From contig JACJWN010000004.1 of NCBI GenBank assembly GCA_020637165.1, forward strand, positions 124,001 to 188,000: 64,000 bases of DNA, given 5' to 3'. How positions within the stretch are numbered: position 1 is the first letter of the stretch; every line of letters starts with the position of its first letter. The notes beneath the pieces were generated by a model, which saw nothing but the letters and a program-made list of their open reading frames with translations, had not been told where the DNA came from and made no database searches. Source of the stretch: Mycolicibacterium sp. (GTDB lineage Bacteria; Actinomycetota; Actinomycetes; Mycobacteriales; Mycobacteriaceae). A program made the translations under genes and the position numbers. This document shows, piece by piece, positions 10,255-22,493 of this stretch.

Positions 10255-11018
10255 GCTGGCAGGTTGCCGAGAAATGCCTCCACGGCGTCGCGGTAGGCCT
10301 GTGGTGCGGCGTCGTGAACAAGATGTCCCGCCCCGGGTACACGCAGATACGTCGCGCGGTCTCCGGCCATCTCCTGCATCCGGGCCATCTGCCCGGGTGG
10401 GGCCACTGAGTTCCCCGCCTCGATCAACAGCACCGGGGCGCGCACCGCTTGCCACTGCCGCCAGAAGTCTCTGGCCCCCCACTCCGCGGCGATGTCGATC
10501 CACTTCTGCGGCTCGCCGTGCAGGCGCCAACCGGTCGGTGTGCGGTCGAAAGCCTCAAGGAAGTACCTCCCGGCGATCGGCCCGAATTCCGCCAGAACCT
10601 CGGCCTCGGACGCGAACTCGACCGGCAGGGCGTGCAGCCACGGCTCCCAGGGGCCGGTGGTGCGGCCGACGAAATCCGGTGCCATGTCCTCCACCACGAG
10701 CCCGCGCACAAGATCGGGGCGCTCCGCGGCCAGACACCATGAGTGCAGCCCACCCATCGAGTGGCCGATCAGGACAACCGGCGATCCGAGCGACTCGGCG
10801 GCGTCGGCCAGTTCTTCGACGAATCGCTCCGTGCTGACCGGCCCCGGGGCGCTGTCGCCTCGCCCGCGGTGCCAGGGCGCGTCGTAGGTGAACACGGTGC
10901 CCAATTCGGACAGCCAGGGCAGCTGTCGACTCCAGGTGCTGCCGCGCCCCATCAGCCCGTGCACGAGCAACAAGGGGTCGCCGGTTCCGCCACGGAGGGT
11001 CAACGGCTGGGTGCCCAC
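10251..11018 (-). CDS. Alpha/beta hydrolase (Rv3591c family)
   Basis: Protein of 255 residues. The oxyanion segment is 'LLLVHGLMGRGSTWSRQLPW', the nucleophile elbow 'IGHSMGGLHSWCLA' carries the serine, and the C-terminal histidine lies in 'GAGHLVHD'. This makes a complete Ser-Asp-His hydrolase; esterase or lipase activity is likely but the substrate is unknown. The GTG at 11018 is the first good start in this frame and leaves a 54-bp divergent gap to mhuD. Position and sequence fit M. tuberculosis Rv3591c. Confidence 0.84.
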   Translation of the reverse strand: MGTQPLTLRGGTGDPLLLVHGLMGRGSTWSRQLPWLSELGTVFTYDAPWHRGRGDSAPGPVSTERFVEELADAAESLGSPVVLIGHSMGGLHSWCLAAERPDLVRGLVVEDMAPDFVGRTTGPWEPWLHALPVEFASEAEVLAEFGPIAGRYFLEAFDRTPTGWRLHGEPQKWIDIAAEWGARDFWRQWQAVRAPVLLIEAGNSVAPPGQMARMQEMAGDRATYLRVPGAGHLVHDAAPQAYRDAVEAFLGNLPA

Positions 11019-11059
11019 CCGTCCATCTTGCGCGGCGATCGAGGCGGGGTGTGGGACGG

Positions 11060-11065
11060 TACCCT
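11060..11065 (+). promoter_or_regulatory. Putative -10 element of a leaderless mhuD promoter
   Basis: TACCCT matches TANNNT and ends 7 nt before the mhuD ATG. Transcription would start at or very near the start codon. No ribosome binding site is seen in the gap. Confidence 0.4.
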
Positions 11066-11072
11066 TGGCGCC

Positions 11073-11390
11073 ATGGCCGTGGTCAAGATCAACGCAATCG
11101 AGGTGCCCGAGGGCGCCGGTCCGGAACTGGAGAAGCGATTCGCCCGCCGCGCACACGCGGTCGACAACCAGCCGGGTTTCCTCGGGTTCCAACTGCTGCG
11201 TCCGGTCAAGGGCGATAGCCGCTACTTCGTGGTCACCCAGTGGGAGTCCGAGGAGGCCTTCCAGGCCTGGGCGTCGGGCCCGGCCATCGCGGCCCATGCC
11301 GGCGAACGCGCCAACCCGGTGTCGACCGGGGCTTCGCTGCTCGAATTCGAGGTCGTGATGGACGTTGCCGGAACCGACGCCAAGCAGTAG
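11073..11390 (+). CDS. mhuD: Heme-degrading monooxygenase MhuD
   Basis: Protein of 105 residues, exactly the family length, with an ABM (antibiotic biosynthesis monooxygenase) fold. The heme-site residues of the M. tuberculosis enzyme are conserved: Asn7, Trp66 and the axial ligand His75. The enzyme cleaves heme to release iron, making mycobilin in M. tuberculosis. The lpqF frame starts inside its last 26 nt, so the two genes probably form one transcript. Confidence 0.95.
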   Translation: MAVVKINAIEVPEGAGPELEKRFARRAHAVDNQPGFLGFQLLRPVKGDSRYFVVTQWESEEAFQAWASGPAIAAHAGERANPVSTGASLLEFEVVMDVAGTDAKQ

Positions 11391-12717
11391 ACCCCGTCGC
11401 GCGGCGGCACTGGTCTGCGCGCTGCTGGCCACGGTATGCGTGTCGGCCGGGTGCGCGTCGACGCCCACCCCCGCCGCTCACGCGGGTGTTCGGATCGAGA
11501 CCAACACCCCGCAGGGCGTGCGTGCCCGCCAGGTCATGGACATGCTCAACTCCGACTGGCCGATCGGCAAGGTGAGCGTGGCGACGCTGGCCGCCCCCGA
11601 CATGGTGGACCCGATCGAGGCCACCATGGACCGGCTCTGGTGGGACCGGCCCTACACCCTTACCGGGGTCGACATCGGAGCCGGGATGGCCCGGCTGCAC
11701 CTGATCAGCTCGTTCGGAGCCCAGCAGGACGTCGAGTTGCGCACCGACGGCCAGACGATGGTCAGCAGGCTCGTCGTCGACACGACAACACCGACCATCA
11801 AGTCCTGGCAGGACGTCGACACCGCGCTCAACCGCACCGGGGCGCGGTACTCCTGGCAGGTCTCCAAGGTCGACGACGGAAAATGCGAGAAGGTGGCCGG
11901 TACCAACACCACCGAGTCCCTGCCGCTGGCGTCGATATTCAAGACCTATGTGCTCTTCGCCGTCGAGCAAGCCGTGCTGGCGGGCAGGCTTCGGTGGGAG
12001 GACACCCTCACCATCACCAGCGAGGCCAAGAAGCTCGGCTCCTCAGGCTTCGACAACCTGCCGGCCGGCTCGCAGATCACGGTCCGGCAAGCGGCCGGGA
12101 AGATAATCGCTACCAGCGACAACATGGCTACCGATCTGCTGATCGAACGGCTGGGCACCCGCGCCATCGAGCAGGCACTGATCGACGCGGGCCACCACGA
12201 CCCGGCCAGCATGACCCCGTTCCCGACCATGCGGGAGATCTTCTCGGTGGGCTGGGGCAACCCGGACGTGCGCGAACAGTGGAAGCAGGCGGCCGGTCCG
12301 GCCGACCGCGCCGCGCTGCTCGAGCAGGCTGATGCCCGCCCCTACGATCCGGATCCGGAGCGCACGCACTCACCGGGCTCCGCCTACGGCGCGGAATGGT
12401 ACGGCAGCGCGGAGGACATCTGCCGCGTTCATGCTCGTCTGCAGCACGATGCCGTCGGGCCAGCGGCGCCGGTGCGCGACATCATGTCCGAGGTGGCCGG
12501 GATCGATCTGGACCGCACCGAGTGGCCCTATATCGGCGCCAAGGCCGGCAACCTGCCCGGAGACCTGACGTTCAGCTGGTACGCGGTCGATCGGGCCGGT
12601 CAAGCCTGGGTGGTCAGTTTCCAGCTGAATTGGCCGCGCTACCACAGCCCCAACGCCGGCGGCTGGATCATGACGATCATCAAGCAGGTTTTCGGCCTGC
12701 TGCCGCGTCAGCCCTGA
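11365..12717 (+). CDS. lpqF: Lipoprotein LpqF, serine beta-lactamase-like hydrolase
   Basis: Lipoprotein of 450 residues starting at a TTG. Its lipobox SAGC has the acylated cysteine at residue 30. An N-terminal NTF2/Cpl-7-like segment of about 110 residues is followed by a penicillin-binding/beta-lactamase fold with SIFK (Ser190, Lys193), 'TSDNMATDLL' and a KAG triad element ('IGAKAGNLPGDL'). The catalytic set is therefore complete. It acts outside the cytoplasmic membrane, probably on an ester or amide; the substrate is unknown. The overlap with mhuD leaves little choice of start. Confidence 0.85.
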   Translation: MPEPTPSSRPRRAAALVCALLATVCVSAGCASTPTPAAHAGVRIETNTPQGVRARQVMDMLNSDWPIGKVSVATLAAPDMVDPIEATMDRLWWDRPYTLTGVDIGAGMARLHLISSFGAQQDVELRTDGQTMVSRLVVDTTTPTIKSWQDVDTALNRTGARYSWQVSKVDDGKCEKVAGTNTTESLPLASIFKTYVLFAVEQAVLAGRLRWEDTLTITSEAKKLGSSGFDNLPAGSQITVRQAAGKIIATSDNMATDLLIERLGTRAIEQALIDAGHHDPASMTPFPTMREIFSVGWGNPDVREQWKQAAGPADRAALLEQADARPYDPDPERTHSPGSAYGAEWYGSAEDICRVHARLQHDAVGPAAPVRDIMSEVAGIDLDRTEWPYIGAKAGNLPGDLTFSWYAVDRAGQAWVVSFQLNWPRYHSPNAGGWIMTIIKQVFGLLPRQP

Positions 12718-12735
12718 GCGCGCCACAACTGGGAA

Positions 12736-12775
12736 CGATGGCGGGCGGCCACCCGGAGGTGACCGCCCGCCATCG
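12736..12775. terminator. Strong bidirectional hairpin between lpqF and clpC1
   Basis: A perfect 13-bp stem, CGATGGCGGGCGG against CCGCCCGCCATCG, encloses a 14-nt loop in which ACC/GGT can pair further. It lies midway between the convergent stops of lpqF and clpC1. There is no U-tract, as is usual for mycobacterial terminators. Confidence 0.75.
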
Positions 12776-12795
12776 CAAGGGACTCCGCGGCCGGC

Positions 12796-15315
<2,520 letters not shown>

Positions 15316-15525
15316 CGCCTGTTACCTGCCCTCCATCACCTGGTGCGGCGGTAGTCACCGAGCACCTGTGCGTCCACTCTAGTGGGCGGTGCCCAGCGGT
15401 GCTCTCCCCTGCTGACCCGACCCATCCGTCATCACGGACACAGCAGTGCAACGTCGCAGGCAGCCGATTGGTTTCCCGGACCGGCAGGGACGGCTTCGCG
15501 GCGAGCGAAACCCGGGCCGGCCGGC

Positions 15526-15870
15526 TCAGGATGCCGCGTGGAAAGCTTCGATGATCTCGGCCGGGATCCGGCCACGGGTGGACACCTTGTGACCGTTGCG
15601 GCGGGCCCACTCCCGAATCGCCGCGCTCTGTTCGCGGTCGATGGCGGCCCGCCCACCCCGGCCCGGAGTGCCGTTGCGGCCGCGCCGACGGCCTCCGACC
15701 CGGCGGCCCGCGTCGATCCAGTGCTTGAAATCGTCACGCAGTTTTTGGGCATTCTTGGCCGAAAGGTCGATCTCGTAACTGACGCCGTCGATGGAGAATT
15801 CGACTGTTTCATCGGCCGGACCCGAACCGTCGAAATCGTCGACGAGAGTGACCGTCACTTTCTTCGCCAT
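15526..15870 (-). CDS. lsr2: Lsr2, nucleoid-associated xenogeneic silencer
   Basis: Protein of 114 residues. The N-terminal oligomerisation domain ('[27 protein letters not shown]') is followed by a basic linker and the C-terminal DNA-binding domain. That domain carries the AT-hook-like RGR in '[16 protein letters not shown]'. It bridges AT-rich DNA and silences acquired genes. This matters for the lower-GC accessory region at the right of the window. Confidence 0.96.
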   Translation of the reverse strand: MAKKVTVTLVDDFDGSGPADETVEFSIDGVSYEIDLSAKNAQKLRDDFKHWIDAGRRVGGRRRGRNGTPGRGGRAAIDREQSAAIREWARRNGHKVSTRGRIPAEIIEAFHAAS

Positions 15871-15996
15871 GAATTTTCCCCGCTCTTTCCGGCCCGCTCT
15901 TTACCGGGCGCACTGGCCGACCGCCGACCGTTATTACTTGCTCGATAATGTGCCATAAACAGGCACCGAATTACAAGAAATTCGAATAAGCGCAGT
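15871..15996 (-). promoter_or_regulatory. AT-rich lsr2 upstream region
   Basis: The 126-bp gap between lysS and lsr2 holds an unusually AT-rich stretch (about 15930-15990) compared with its surroundings. Reading toward lsr2, CATTAT is a possible -10 element. AT-rich DNA in front of lsr2 is compatible with self-binding by Lsr2. Exact promoter positions cannot be fixed. Confidence 0.4.
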
Positions 15997-17538
15997 TCAG
16001 TTGCCGTGGCGTCGAACAATCGGGAACAAAACCGTCTCCCGGATCGACAACCCGGTGAGTACCATCAGCAGCCGGTCGATCCCCATACCGGTTCCCGTGG
16101 TTGGCGGCATCGCGTATTCCATGGCGGCCAGGAAGTCCTCGTCGAGCGCCATCGCCTCGTCGTCACCGGCGGCCGCCGCACGGGCCTGGGCCTCGAGACG
16201 TTCTCGCTGAACGACGGGGTCGACCAGTTCCGAATACCCCGTGGCCAACTCGATCCCGCGGACATAGAGATCCCATTTCTCCGTCACGCCCGCGATACTG
16301 CGGTGCTGACGCGTCAACGGCGTCGTCTCGACCGGGAAGTCCTTGACGAAGGTCGGAGCCCACAAACCGTCGCCGACGGCGTGTTCCCAGAGTTCCTCCA
16401 CCAGCTTTCCGTGGCCGTAACCGCGATCACGGGGAATCTCCACCCCGAGCCGGTCGGCAATGGCGAAAAGGTATTCAGCGGAGGTCTCGGGCGTGATCTC
16501 CTCGCCGAGGGCCTCGGACAATGACGGATACATTTGGATCGACGGCCATTCCCCGTCCAGGTCATAAACAGTTCCGTCCGGCAATGGCACCTGCCGCGTT
16601 CCGATCGCCTCGTCGGCGACGCCCTGAATAAGTTCGCGGATCATCACCGCGGAATCGTCGTAGGTTCCCCACGCCTCGTAGGTCTCGAGCATGGCGAATT
16701 CCGGCGAATGGGTGGAATCCGCGCCTTCGTTACGAAACACCCGGTTGAGTTCGAAGACTTTCTCCAAGCCGCCCACCACGCAGCGCTTGAGGAACAACTC
16801 CGGGGCGATCCGCAGGTAGAGATCGGCGTCGAGGGCGTTGGAGTGCGTCACGAACGGCCGGGCCGCCGCACCCCCGGCCAGTGTCTGCAGCATCGGCGTC
16901 TCGACCTCGAGAAAGCCGCGCCGTTCCAGACCGTTGCGGACCGCGCGGACGACGGCGATCCGCTGGCGTGCAACAGTGCGGGCCTGCGGACGGACGATGA
17001 GGTCGACGTAGCGTTGTCGCACCCGCGACTCCTCGCTCATCTCCTTGTGGGCCACCGGCAGCGGCCGCAGTGCCTTGGCCGCCATCTGCCAGGAATCGGC
17101 GAGCACGGACAGTTCGCCGCGCCGGGAGCTGATGACCTCGCCGTGGACGAACACGATGTCTCCGAGGTCCACCTCGGTTTTCCAGGACTGCAACGCCTCC
17201 TCACCGACCCCGGCCAGGCTGATCATCGCCTGAAGTTGGACTCCGTCGCCTTCCTGCAGGGTGGCGAAGCAGAGCTTTCCCGAGTTGCGGGCGAACACCA
17301 CCCGGCCGGTGACCCCGACGATCTCACCGGTCGCCGTGTCGGGCGCGAGATCGGGGTGGGCGGCTCTGACCTGGGCCAGCGATGCCGTGCGCGGCACGGC
17401 AACCGGGTAGGGCTGGTGACCTTGTTCCAGGAGGCGCTGCCGTTTTCCCTGCCGGATCCGAAACTGCTCCGGAACATCGTCACCGGGTGAATCCGGTGTC
17501 ACCCGGTCGTCGGCCGTCGGCGCGTCAGCATCGCTCAC
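15997..17538 (-). CDS. lysS: Lysyl-tRNA synthetase, class II
   Basis: Protein of 513 residues. The N-terminal OB-fold anticodon-binding domain covers about residues 40-170 ('[26 protein letters not shown]'). The class II core contains motif 2 '[20 protein letters not shown]' and motif 3 '[26 protein letters not shown]'. The GTG at 17538 ('[10 protein letters not shown]...') is chosen because the conserved '[18 protein letters not shown]' then starts near residue 25. coaX ends 37 nt upstream on the same strand. Confidence 0.96.
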   Translation of the reverse strand: MSDADAPTADDRVTPDSPGDDVPEQFRIRQGKRQRLLEQGHQPYPVAVPRTASLAQVRAAHPDLAPDTATGEIVGVTGRVVFARNSGKLCFATLQEGDGVQLQAMISLAGVGEEALQSWKTEVDLGDIVFVHGEVISSRRGELSVLADSWQMAAKALRPLPVAHKEMSEESRVRQRYVDLIVRPQARTVARQRIAVVRAVRNGLERRGFLEVETPMLQTLAGGAAARPFVTHSNALDADLYLRIAPELFLKRCVVGGLEKVFELNRVFRNEGADSTHSPEFAMLETYEAWGTYDDSAVMIRELIQGVADEAIGTRQVPLPDGTVYDLDGEWPSIQMYPSLSEALGEEITPETSAEYLFAIADRLGVEIPRDRGYGHGKLVEELWEHAVGDGLWAPTFVKDFPVETTPLTRQHRSIAGVTEKWDLYVRGIELATGYSELVDPVVQRERLEAQARAAAAGDDEAMALDEDFLAAMEYAMPPTTGTGMGIDRLLMVLTGLSIRETVLFPIVRRHGN

Positions 17539-17575
17539 GGCGTGCCAGCTTAAATGCCCTTTTGACCGTTGTGGT

Positions 17576-18391
17576 TCAGCGGGCGGGCTTGAGCCGTCCC
17601 CGCTGGCCCTCCTGGTTGCGCTCGAAGACCATCCGCAACCCATCGAGGGTGAGGTTCTGGTCGTAGCGTTCCACGGTCTCCAGATCAGGCAGCAGCAACG
17701 GCGCGGTGTGTCCGGTGGCGACCACCGCCACGTCACCGCCGGCGAAGCCGTCGACATCCTCGCGGATGCGGGTGATCAGACCGTCGACCAGTCCGGCGAA
17801 TCCGAATACCGCTCCGGCCTGCATACATTCGACGGTGTTCTTACCGATCACCGACCGCGGCCTGGTGAGTTCGACCCGGCGCAGCGCAGCGGACCGGGCG
17901 GCCGCGGCGTCGGAGGAGAGTTGGATCCCGGGGGCGATCGCACCGCCGAGGAACTCCCCTTTGCCCGAGACCGCGTCCACGCAGATCGACGAACCGAAGT
18001 CCACGACGATAGCGGCGGTCCTGAACTTGGCGTGGGCGGCCAGCGCGTTGACGATCCTGTCGGCGCCCACCTCCTTGGGGTTGTCGACCAGCAGCGGTAT
18101 CCCGGTCCGCACACCGGGTTCGATGAGAACGTGCCGCACCGACGGCCAGTACTGGCCCAGCATGGCCCTGACTTCGTGCAACACCGAGGGAACGGTGGAC
18201 AGCGCGGCCACGCCGGTGAGCCGTTCGGAGTCATCTCCGATGAGCCCTTCGATGGTCAGCGCGAGTTCGTCCGCAGTCACCTCGGGTTCGGTCCGGATCC
18301 GCCAATTCTGGACCACTTTCGCGTGCTCTCCAGATCCGGAGAGCAGTCCGACCACGGTGTGTGTGTTGCGGACGTCGATCGCGAGTAACAC
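17576..18391 (-). CDS. coaX: Type III pantothenate kinase
   Basis: Protein of 271 residues of the ASKHA fold, starting at a GTG, that phosphorylates pantothenate in the first step of CoA synthesis. The phosphate-1 motif appears as '[13 protein letters not shown]', with Arg in place of the usual Gly, as I recall also for M. tuberculosis. '[13 protein letters not shown]' and '[27 protein letters not shown]' are also present. panD ends 2 nt upstream, so the pan genes and coaX form one unit. Mycobacteria also carry type I CoaA, and CoaX is often reported as inactive there. Confidence 0.93.
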   Translation of the reverse strand: MLLAIDVRNTHTVVGLLSGSGEHAKVVQNWRIRTEPEVTADELALTIEGLIGDDSERLTGVAALSTVPSVLHEVRAMLGQYWPSVRHVLIEPGVRTGIPLLVDNPKEVGADRIVNALAAHAKFRTAAIVVDFGSSICVDAVSGKGEFLGGAIAPGIQLSSDAAAARSAALRRVELTRPRSVIGKNTVECMQAGAVFGFAGLVDGLITRIREDVDGFAGGDVAVVATGHTAPLLLPDLETVERYDQNLTLDGLRMVFERNQEGQRGRLKPAR

Positions 18392-18393
18392 GG

Positions 18394-18822
18394 CTACCGC
18401 GCAACCCGGGGGGACACCAGTCCGGCCGCGCGGGCGAATTCGTCGTCGGGAACGTGCGCCGGATCATCACCGATGTCGATCCTGCGATTACCCTGGTCGA
18501 CGAACACCACCCGCGGCCGGTGCCGGCGGGCTTCGGCGTCGTCCATCGCCGCGTAGGCGATCAGGATCACCAGGTCGCCGGGGTGCACGAGATGAGCTGC
18601 GGCACCGTTGATCCCGATGACACCGCTGCCCCGCTCGCCGGTGATGGCGTAGGTGACCAACCGCGCGCCATTGTCGATGTCGACGATCGTCACCTGCTCG
18701 CCCTCGAGCAAATCGGCCGCGTCCATCAGGTCGGCGTCGATGGTGACCGATCCCACGTAGTGCAGGTCGGCATGAGTGACCGTGGCGCGGTGGATCTTCG
18801 ACTTCAGCATCGTCCGGAGCAT
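18394..18822 (-). CDS. panD: Aspartate 1-decarboxylase
   Basis: Protein of 142 residues that makes beta-alanine for pantothenate. The self-cleavage site Gly24-Ser25 is visible in '[17 protein letters not shown]'; cleavage creates the pyruvoyl cofactor. The ATG at 18822 overlaps the TGA of panC by one base (TGATG), a termination-reinitiation arrangement. The C-terminal tail after residue ~115, a region linked to pyrazinamide action in M. tuberculosis, is divergent. Confidence 0.96.
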   Translation of the reverse strand: MLRTMLKSKIHRATVTHADLHYVGSVTIDADLMDAADLLEGEQVTIVDIDNGARLVTYAITGERGSGVIGINGAAAHLVHPGDLVILIAYAAMDDAEARRHRPRVVFVDQGNRRIDIGDDPAHVPDDEFARAAGLVSPRVAR

Positions 18823-19754
18823 CAGTTCCTCCAAGCCATTTCGTGGGAATCGCCCCTGCCCGTCTCCGGTGGCGATCCCCCGGCGGACAGGTCGATGGCG
18901 ATGTTGTCCAGCAGCCGGGTGCCGCCCAGCCGGGCGGCGACGAGCAGCCGGGCGGTGCCGGCCGCCGGCGCGGGCTCCAGCCACGGACCGCGCAGAACCA
19001 GATAGTCGGTGCGGATGGCGGGCACCTCTTCGAGCACTGCCCTGGCGGCGTCGACCACGGCGGCCGGCCCTCCGCCCGCGGCGTACATACCGGCCAGAAG
19101 GGCCGAGGACAGCGCGGTGGCCTGTTCGCGCTCTTCGGCGCCCAGGTAGCGGTTGCGCGACGACATCGCAAGGCCGTCGGGTTCACGAACTGTCGGAACA
19201 CCGACGATCCGCACGTCGACATTGAGGTCGTCCACCATCTGCCGGATCAGGACCAGTTGCTGGTAGTCCTTTTCACCGAAAAAGGCGCGGTCCGGCCGCA
19301 CGATCTGCAGCAGCTTCAGCACAACCGTCAGCACCCCTGCGAAGTGCGTTGGGCGAGAATCACCTTCGAGTTCGGCTCCAAGCGGTCCGGGGTGGACGCT
19401 GGTGCGCGGCCCGGCCGGGTACATGGCCGACGCGGTGGGGGTGAACGCCACCTCGACACCCTCATCGCGCAACAGGTCGAGGTCGTCGTCCAGGGTTCGC
19501 GGGTAGGCGTCGAGATCCTCCCCGGCGCCGAATTGAAGCGGATTGACGAAGATCGACACCACGACCACCGCCCCCGGAACCCGTTTGGCCGCACGCACCA
19601 GGGCCAGATGCCCGTCGTGCAAGGCACCCATGGTGGGCACCAGCATCACCCGGCGACCGGTATGGCGCAGCGCGCGAGTGACTTCTGCCACCCCGTGCGG
19701 TGTGGGATAGACGTTCAACTGCCCGGCACTGAACTGGGTCGCCTTGGAGCTCAT
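18822..19754 (-). CDS. panC: Pantothenate synthetase
   Basis: Protein of 310 residues that joins pantoate and beta-alanine with ATP. The HIGH-like motif is '[15 protein letters not shown]', the '[22 protein letters not shown]' segment binds pantoate, and '[17 protein letters not shown]' and '[10 protein letters not shown]' complete the signature. The start overlaps the upstream DUF2520 gene by 4 nt and the stop overlaps panD by 1 nt. Confidence 0.96.
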   Translation of the reverse strand: MSSKATQFSAGQLNVYPTPHGVAEVTRALRHTGRRVMLVPTMGALHDGHLALVRAAKRVPGAVVVVSIFVNPLQFGAGEDLDAYPRTLDDDLDLLRDEGVEVAFTPTASAMYPAGPRTSVHPGPLGAELEGDSRPTHFAGVLTVVLKLLQIVRPDRAFFGEKDYQQLVLIRQMVDDLNVDVRIVGVPTVREPDGLAMSSRNRYLGAEEREQATALSSALLAGMYAAGGGPAAVVDAARAVLEEVPAIRTDYLVLRGPWLEPAPAAGTARLLVAARLGGTRLLDNIAIDLSAGGSPPETGRGDSHEMAWRN

Positions 19755-20686
19755 GGTCGCGATCCGCGCGATAGGAAGTCGGCCAGCACCTCAAGAACCT
19801 CCTCGGGGGCGTGTGCCCGCTGCGCGGTCCGCAGCGAGTCGGCGCAATAGGCCTGCGCCAAAAGGGGATCGGCATCGACAAGGGCGCCGAGGTGTGCCGC
19901 GACGGCAGCGGAGTCGCCCCGGGCCACCGGTCCGGTCAGGGCGCCCTGACCACGTCGCAGGGTGTTCTCCAGCGCGGCTCGCGCAAGGGGGCCCAGAATC
20001 CTCTCGGCCAGCCCTCCGGGGGCGTCGTCCACAAGTTCCTGACCCAGCAGCCCGTGGCCGGCCAGGGCCGTCCGCAGCGCCGCGACCGAGTCGGCGACCA
20101 GGGTCACCAGATGGTTGCTGCCGTGAGCCAGCGCTGCGTGGTAGAGGGTCCGGGCTTCCTCGCGGACCTGGAAGGGTTCCCCCCCGATCTCCAGGACCAG
20201 CGACTGTGCGATTGCGTAGCCGATCTCATCGGCCGCGGTGATCCCGAAACAGGCCTCAGCGAGTCTGGCCACGTCTTCGTCGGCCCCGGTGAAGGTCATC
20301 GCCGGATGGATGGCCAGCGGGATGCAGCCCTGTTCGGTCAGCGGCGCGAGTACCGCTATGCCGTTGGCTCCCGAAGTGTGCGCCACGATGGTCCCCCGGC
20401 GCACCGCCCCGGTCGCGGCCAGCCCGGCCACCAAGCCGGGCAACTCCGCATCGGGGACGGCAAGCAGCAGCAATTCGGCGCGGGCCGCGACCTCCGGCAC
20501 CGGCAGAACCGCGGTGTCTGGTAGCAAGCGCTCCGCGCGTCGCAGGGAGGGGGCCGAGATGGCGCTACAGGCCACCACAACGTGTTCGGCGCGCTCCAGA
20601 GCCATACCGAGCGCGGTCCCCACCCGGCCGGCCGAGACGATACCGACCTGCAGCCGGGCCGGCCGCAAGCCATTGGGGGTCCCCAC
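19751..20686 (-). CDS. Rossmann-fold DUF2520 protein of the pan operon
   Basis: Protein of 311 residues. The N-terminal NAD(P)-binding domain has '[17 protein letters not shown]' at residues about 14-30. The C-terminal all-helical DUF2520 domain includes '[19 protein letters not shown]' and '[17 protein letters not shown]'. The shape is that of a ketopantoate reductase or ProC-like dehydrogenase. Close coupling to panC (4-nt overlap) suggests that it makes pantoate from ketopantoate; this is inference from context and fold. It starts at a GTG. Matches M. tuberculosis Rv3603c. Confidence 0.85.
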   Translation of the reverse strand: MGTPNGLRPARLQVGIVSAGRVGTALGMALERAEHVVVACSAISAPSLRRAERLLPDTAVLPVPEVAARAELLLLAVPDAELPGLVAGLAATGAVRRGTIVAHTSGANGIAVLAPLTEQGCIPLAIHPAMTFTGADEDVARLAEACFGITAADEIGYAIAQSLVLEIGGEPFQVREEARTLYHAALAHGSNHLVTLVADSVAALRTALAGHGLLGQELVDDAPGGLAERILGPLARAALENTLRRGQGALTGPVARGDSAAVAAHLGALVDADPLLAQAYCADSLRTAQRAHAPEEVLEVLADFLSRGSRP

Positions 20687-20695
20687 CGTGACGAC

Positions 20696-20725
20696 CTCGC
20701 TGACGTGAACCTCGCTGGAGTGAAC
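20696..20725. repeat. Two tandem 15-bp repeats in the pan operon leader
   Basis: Units CTCGCTGACGTGAAC (20696-20710) and CTCGCTGGAGTGAAC (20711-20725) match at 13 of 15 positions and lie 10-40 bp upstream of the DUF2520 gene start. They may be a repeated operator; no known factor is recognised. Confidence 0.4.
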
Positions 20726-20788
20726 TTAGGGCGTTCCAGTCCCGAAAACCCGGGTACCAGACGGTCAGCGCAGAGTCTAGCGCCCCGT

Positions 20789-21949
20789 TCAGTCTTCGCG
20801 ACGACGGCGGCCACCGCCGCCGGTCCGTCCGCCGGCCTGCAGTCTGGCCATCAGATCGGCGACCGGCTGGCCGCCGGCGTGCTGGCCCTGCGGTTCGCCG
20901 GCCGGCTCGGCGACGGATTCCTGGGCTTCCTGCACCTGGGGATCTCGGTGCCGACCGGGGGGACCAGCCGGATCGTCTGGCGCGCCTCGGTGCCGGCCGC
21001 GCGGGCCTTCCTGAGCGGCCGGCGGAACGACGGGCTCGCGCCGCCGCGGGGTACGGCCGGCCTCGCCAGTCGCATGGCGCCCGCGGCGTACCTCGGGGGG
21101 CCGCCACGGAGCCTCGGCCGGACGGCGTGGCGCCGGAACCTGCCCAGGCGGAGACGGAGGGGCCGGAGCCGGAGGCGCCTGCACGGTGGACCGCGGTACT
21201 GAAACCGGAGCCGGCCGGGGCCGGGGCGGCGCCGTGGCGGGCCCTGCGGGAACACCGGACGGGACTGTCGGTTCCGCACTCGGGCGACGGTGACTGCCAC
21301 GGTATTCCGGCGCCGGGCGCCGGGGCTCCACCGGCGGGGGCTCGGCCGCGGTGAGCGGTTCCTCCGGCACGTCGATGATCGGGCTCTCGAGAACGACCTC
21401 GGTCTCGGCCGCGGCGACAATTGCCACGACATCCTCGGTGATCGACGTCACACGGCTGCTCTCCACCCGGCCCGGCGCGGCGGGCATCGGAACCGCACCG
21501 CGGTCCCCTTCGAGGGCCGGGCGGTCAGCGAAGTCGGCGCCGACCAACGCCGCCAGTTGGGATCGGAGCGAGGCAAGCTCGGACCGGAGCGCCGCCATCT
21601 CGTCACCCGACTGCGCCTGCAATTGTCGGCGTAGCCGGGCCTCGACCGACAATTCGTACTCGCGGCGGGCCGAGATCTCCCGATCGAGTTGCAGGTCGTA
21701 GACGAACTTCATGTCCCTGGCTCTGGCCCGGTCGAGTTCGCTCTGGCGCCGGTAGATGACCGTCACGAACGCGGCCATCACCGCCGCCCACAGGGACAGG
21801 ATCACCGCCAGCCGCAACAGTTCCACCCGGTCGGTGAAGACCAGGGTCGAACTCGCCAGGATCGCCAAGACCAGCAGACCGGTCAGCAGCGGCCAGCCCG
21901 GCCCGCGGCCGCCGCGGCGGTTCCGGGCGCCGCGGGACAGAACGGTCAT
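20789..21949 (-). CDS. Conserved membrane protein with coiled coil and Pro-rich tail (Rv3604c family, DUF6779-like)
   Basis: Protein of 386 residues. Two adjacent transmembrane helices lie at about 18-36 and 45-65 ('LLTGLLVLAILASSTLVF', 'LLRLAVILSLWAAVMAAFVTVIY'). A charged coiled coil follows at about 70-140 ('RRQSELDRARARDMKFVYDLQ', 'MAALRSELASLRSQLAAL'). The rest is a long low-complexity Pro/Arg/Glu tail. ATG 21949 is chosen because the transmembrane pair then begins the protein. The long tail is probably cytoplasmic. Function unknown; the family lies between the pan and fol genes in mycobacteria. Confidence 0.75.
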   Translation of the reverse strand: MTVLSRGARNRRGGRGPGWPLLTGLLVLAILASSTLVFTDRVELLRLAVILSLWAAVMAAFVTVIYRRQSELDRARARDMKFVYDLQLDREISARREYELSVEARLRRQLQAQSGDEMAALRSELASLRSQLAALVGADFADRPALEGDRGAVPMPAAPGRVESSRVTSITEDVVAIVAAAETEVVLESPIIDVPEEPLTAAEPPPVEPRRPAPEYRGSHRRPSAEPTVPSGVPAGPATAPPRPRPAPVSVPRSTVQAPPAPAPPSPPGQVPAPRRPAEAPWRPPEVRRGRHATGEAGRTPRRREPVVPPAAQEGPRGRHRGAPDDPAGPPGRHRDPQVQEAQESVAEPAGEPQGQHAGGQPVADLMARLQAGGRTGGGGRRRRED

Positions 21950-22016
21950 GGGGGTGACTGTACCGCGTGACAACCGGTTGCCCGCCTCGACAAGCGGCGG
22001 GGCAGCCGCCACATCC

Positions 22017-22493
22017 TCAGTCGGCGTGGGCGTCCTCTGCTGCACTCGGATCCTCCGGGGACTTGCAGCTGTACTCCAGCCACAGCGCCGCGACGACGAG
22101 GGCCAGAGCACTGACAGCGGCGACAACCGCACCCGGGAAATCGGCCGCCGCCACTGCAAGTTCCGCTCGCCGGGACAACAGGAATACGCACACGGCGGCC
22201 CACCAGCCCAGCGTCACGGCTCCCACCCAGACGGAGGCCTTGGCGACCGCGAGGGTGCGCGCCGCCACCAGGGGATGAAGGCGCCCCGCCCCGACTCCGA
22301 TCCGGCCCTCGCGTATCCGGCCGCGCACAGACACCGCCCAACCGGCTTCCACGGCGGCCACCGCCAACAGCGACAGACCGGTCCACAGCGTGATCGGCGG
22401 AAAATACCGGTAGAGCACATGGATGGCCAGATACCCGATCACCGCCACGGCGGCCGCCACGGCAGCCAGATCCCGCTTCCGGGTGAGTCCCAT
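22017..22493 (-). CDS. DUF3180 family membrane protein (Rv3605c family)
   Basis: Protein of 158 residues with four predicted membrane helices (about 8-28, 37-53, 85-105, 118-140). The start ATG overlaps the folK stop as TGATG, so it is translated with the folate genes. Its presence at the end of the fol cluster is constant in mycobacteria, but its role is not known. The C-terminus is acidic. Confidence 0.85.
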   Translation of the reverse strand: MGLTRKRDLAAVAAAVAVIGYLAIHVLYRYFPPITLWTGLSLLAVAAVEAGWAVSVRGRIREGRIGVGAGRLHPLVAARTLAVAKASVWVGAVTLGWWAAVCVFLLSRRAELAVAAADFPGAVVAAVSALALVVAALWLEYSCKSPEDPSAAEDAHAD

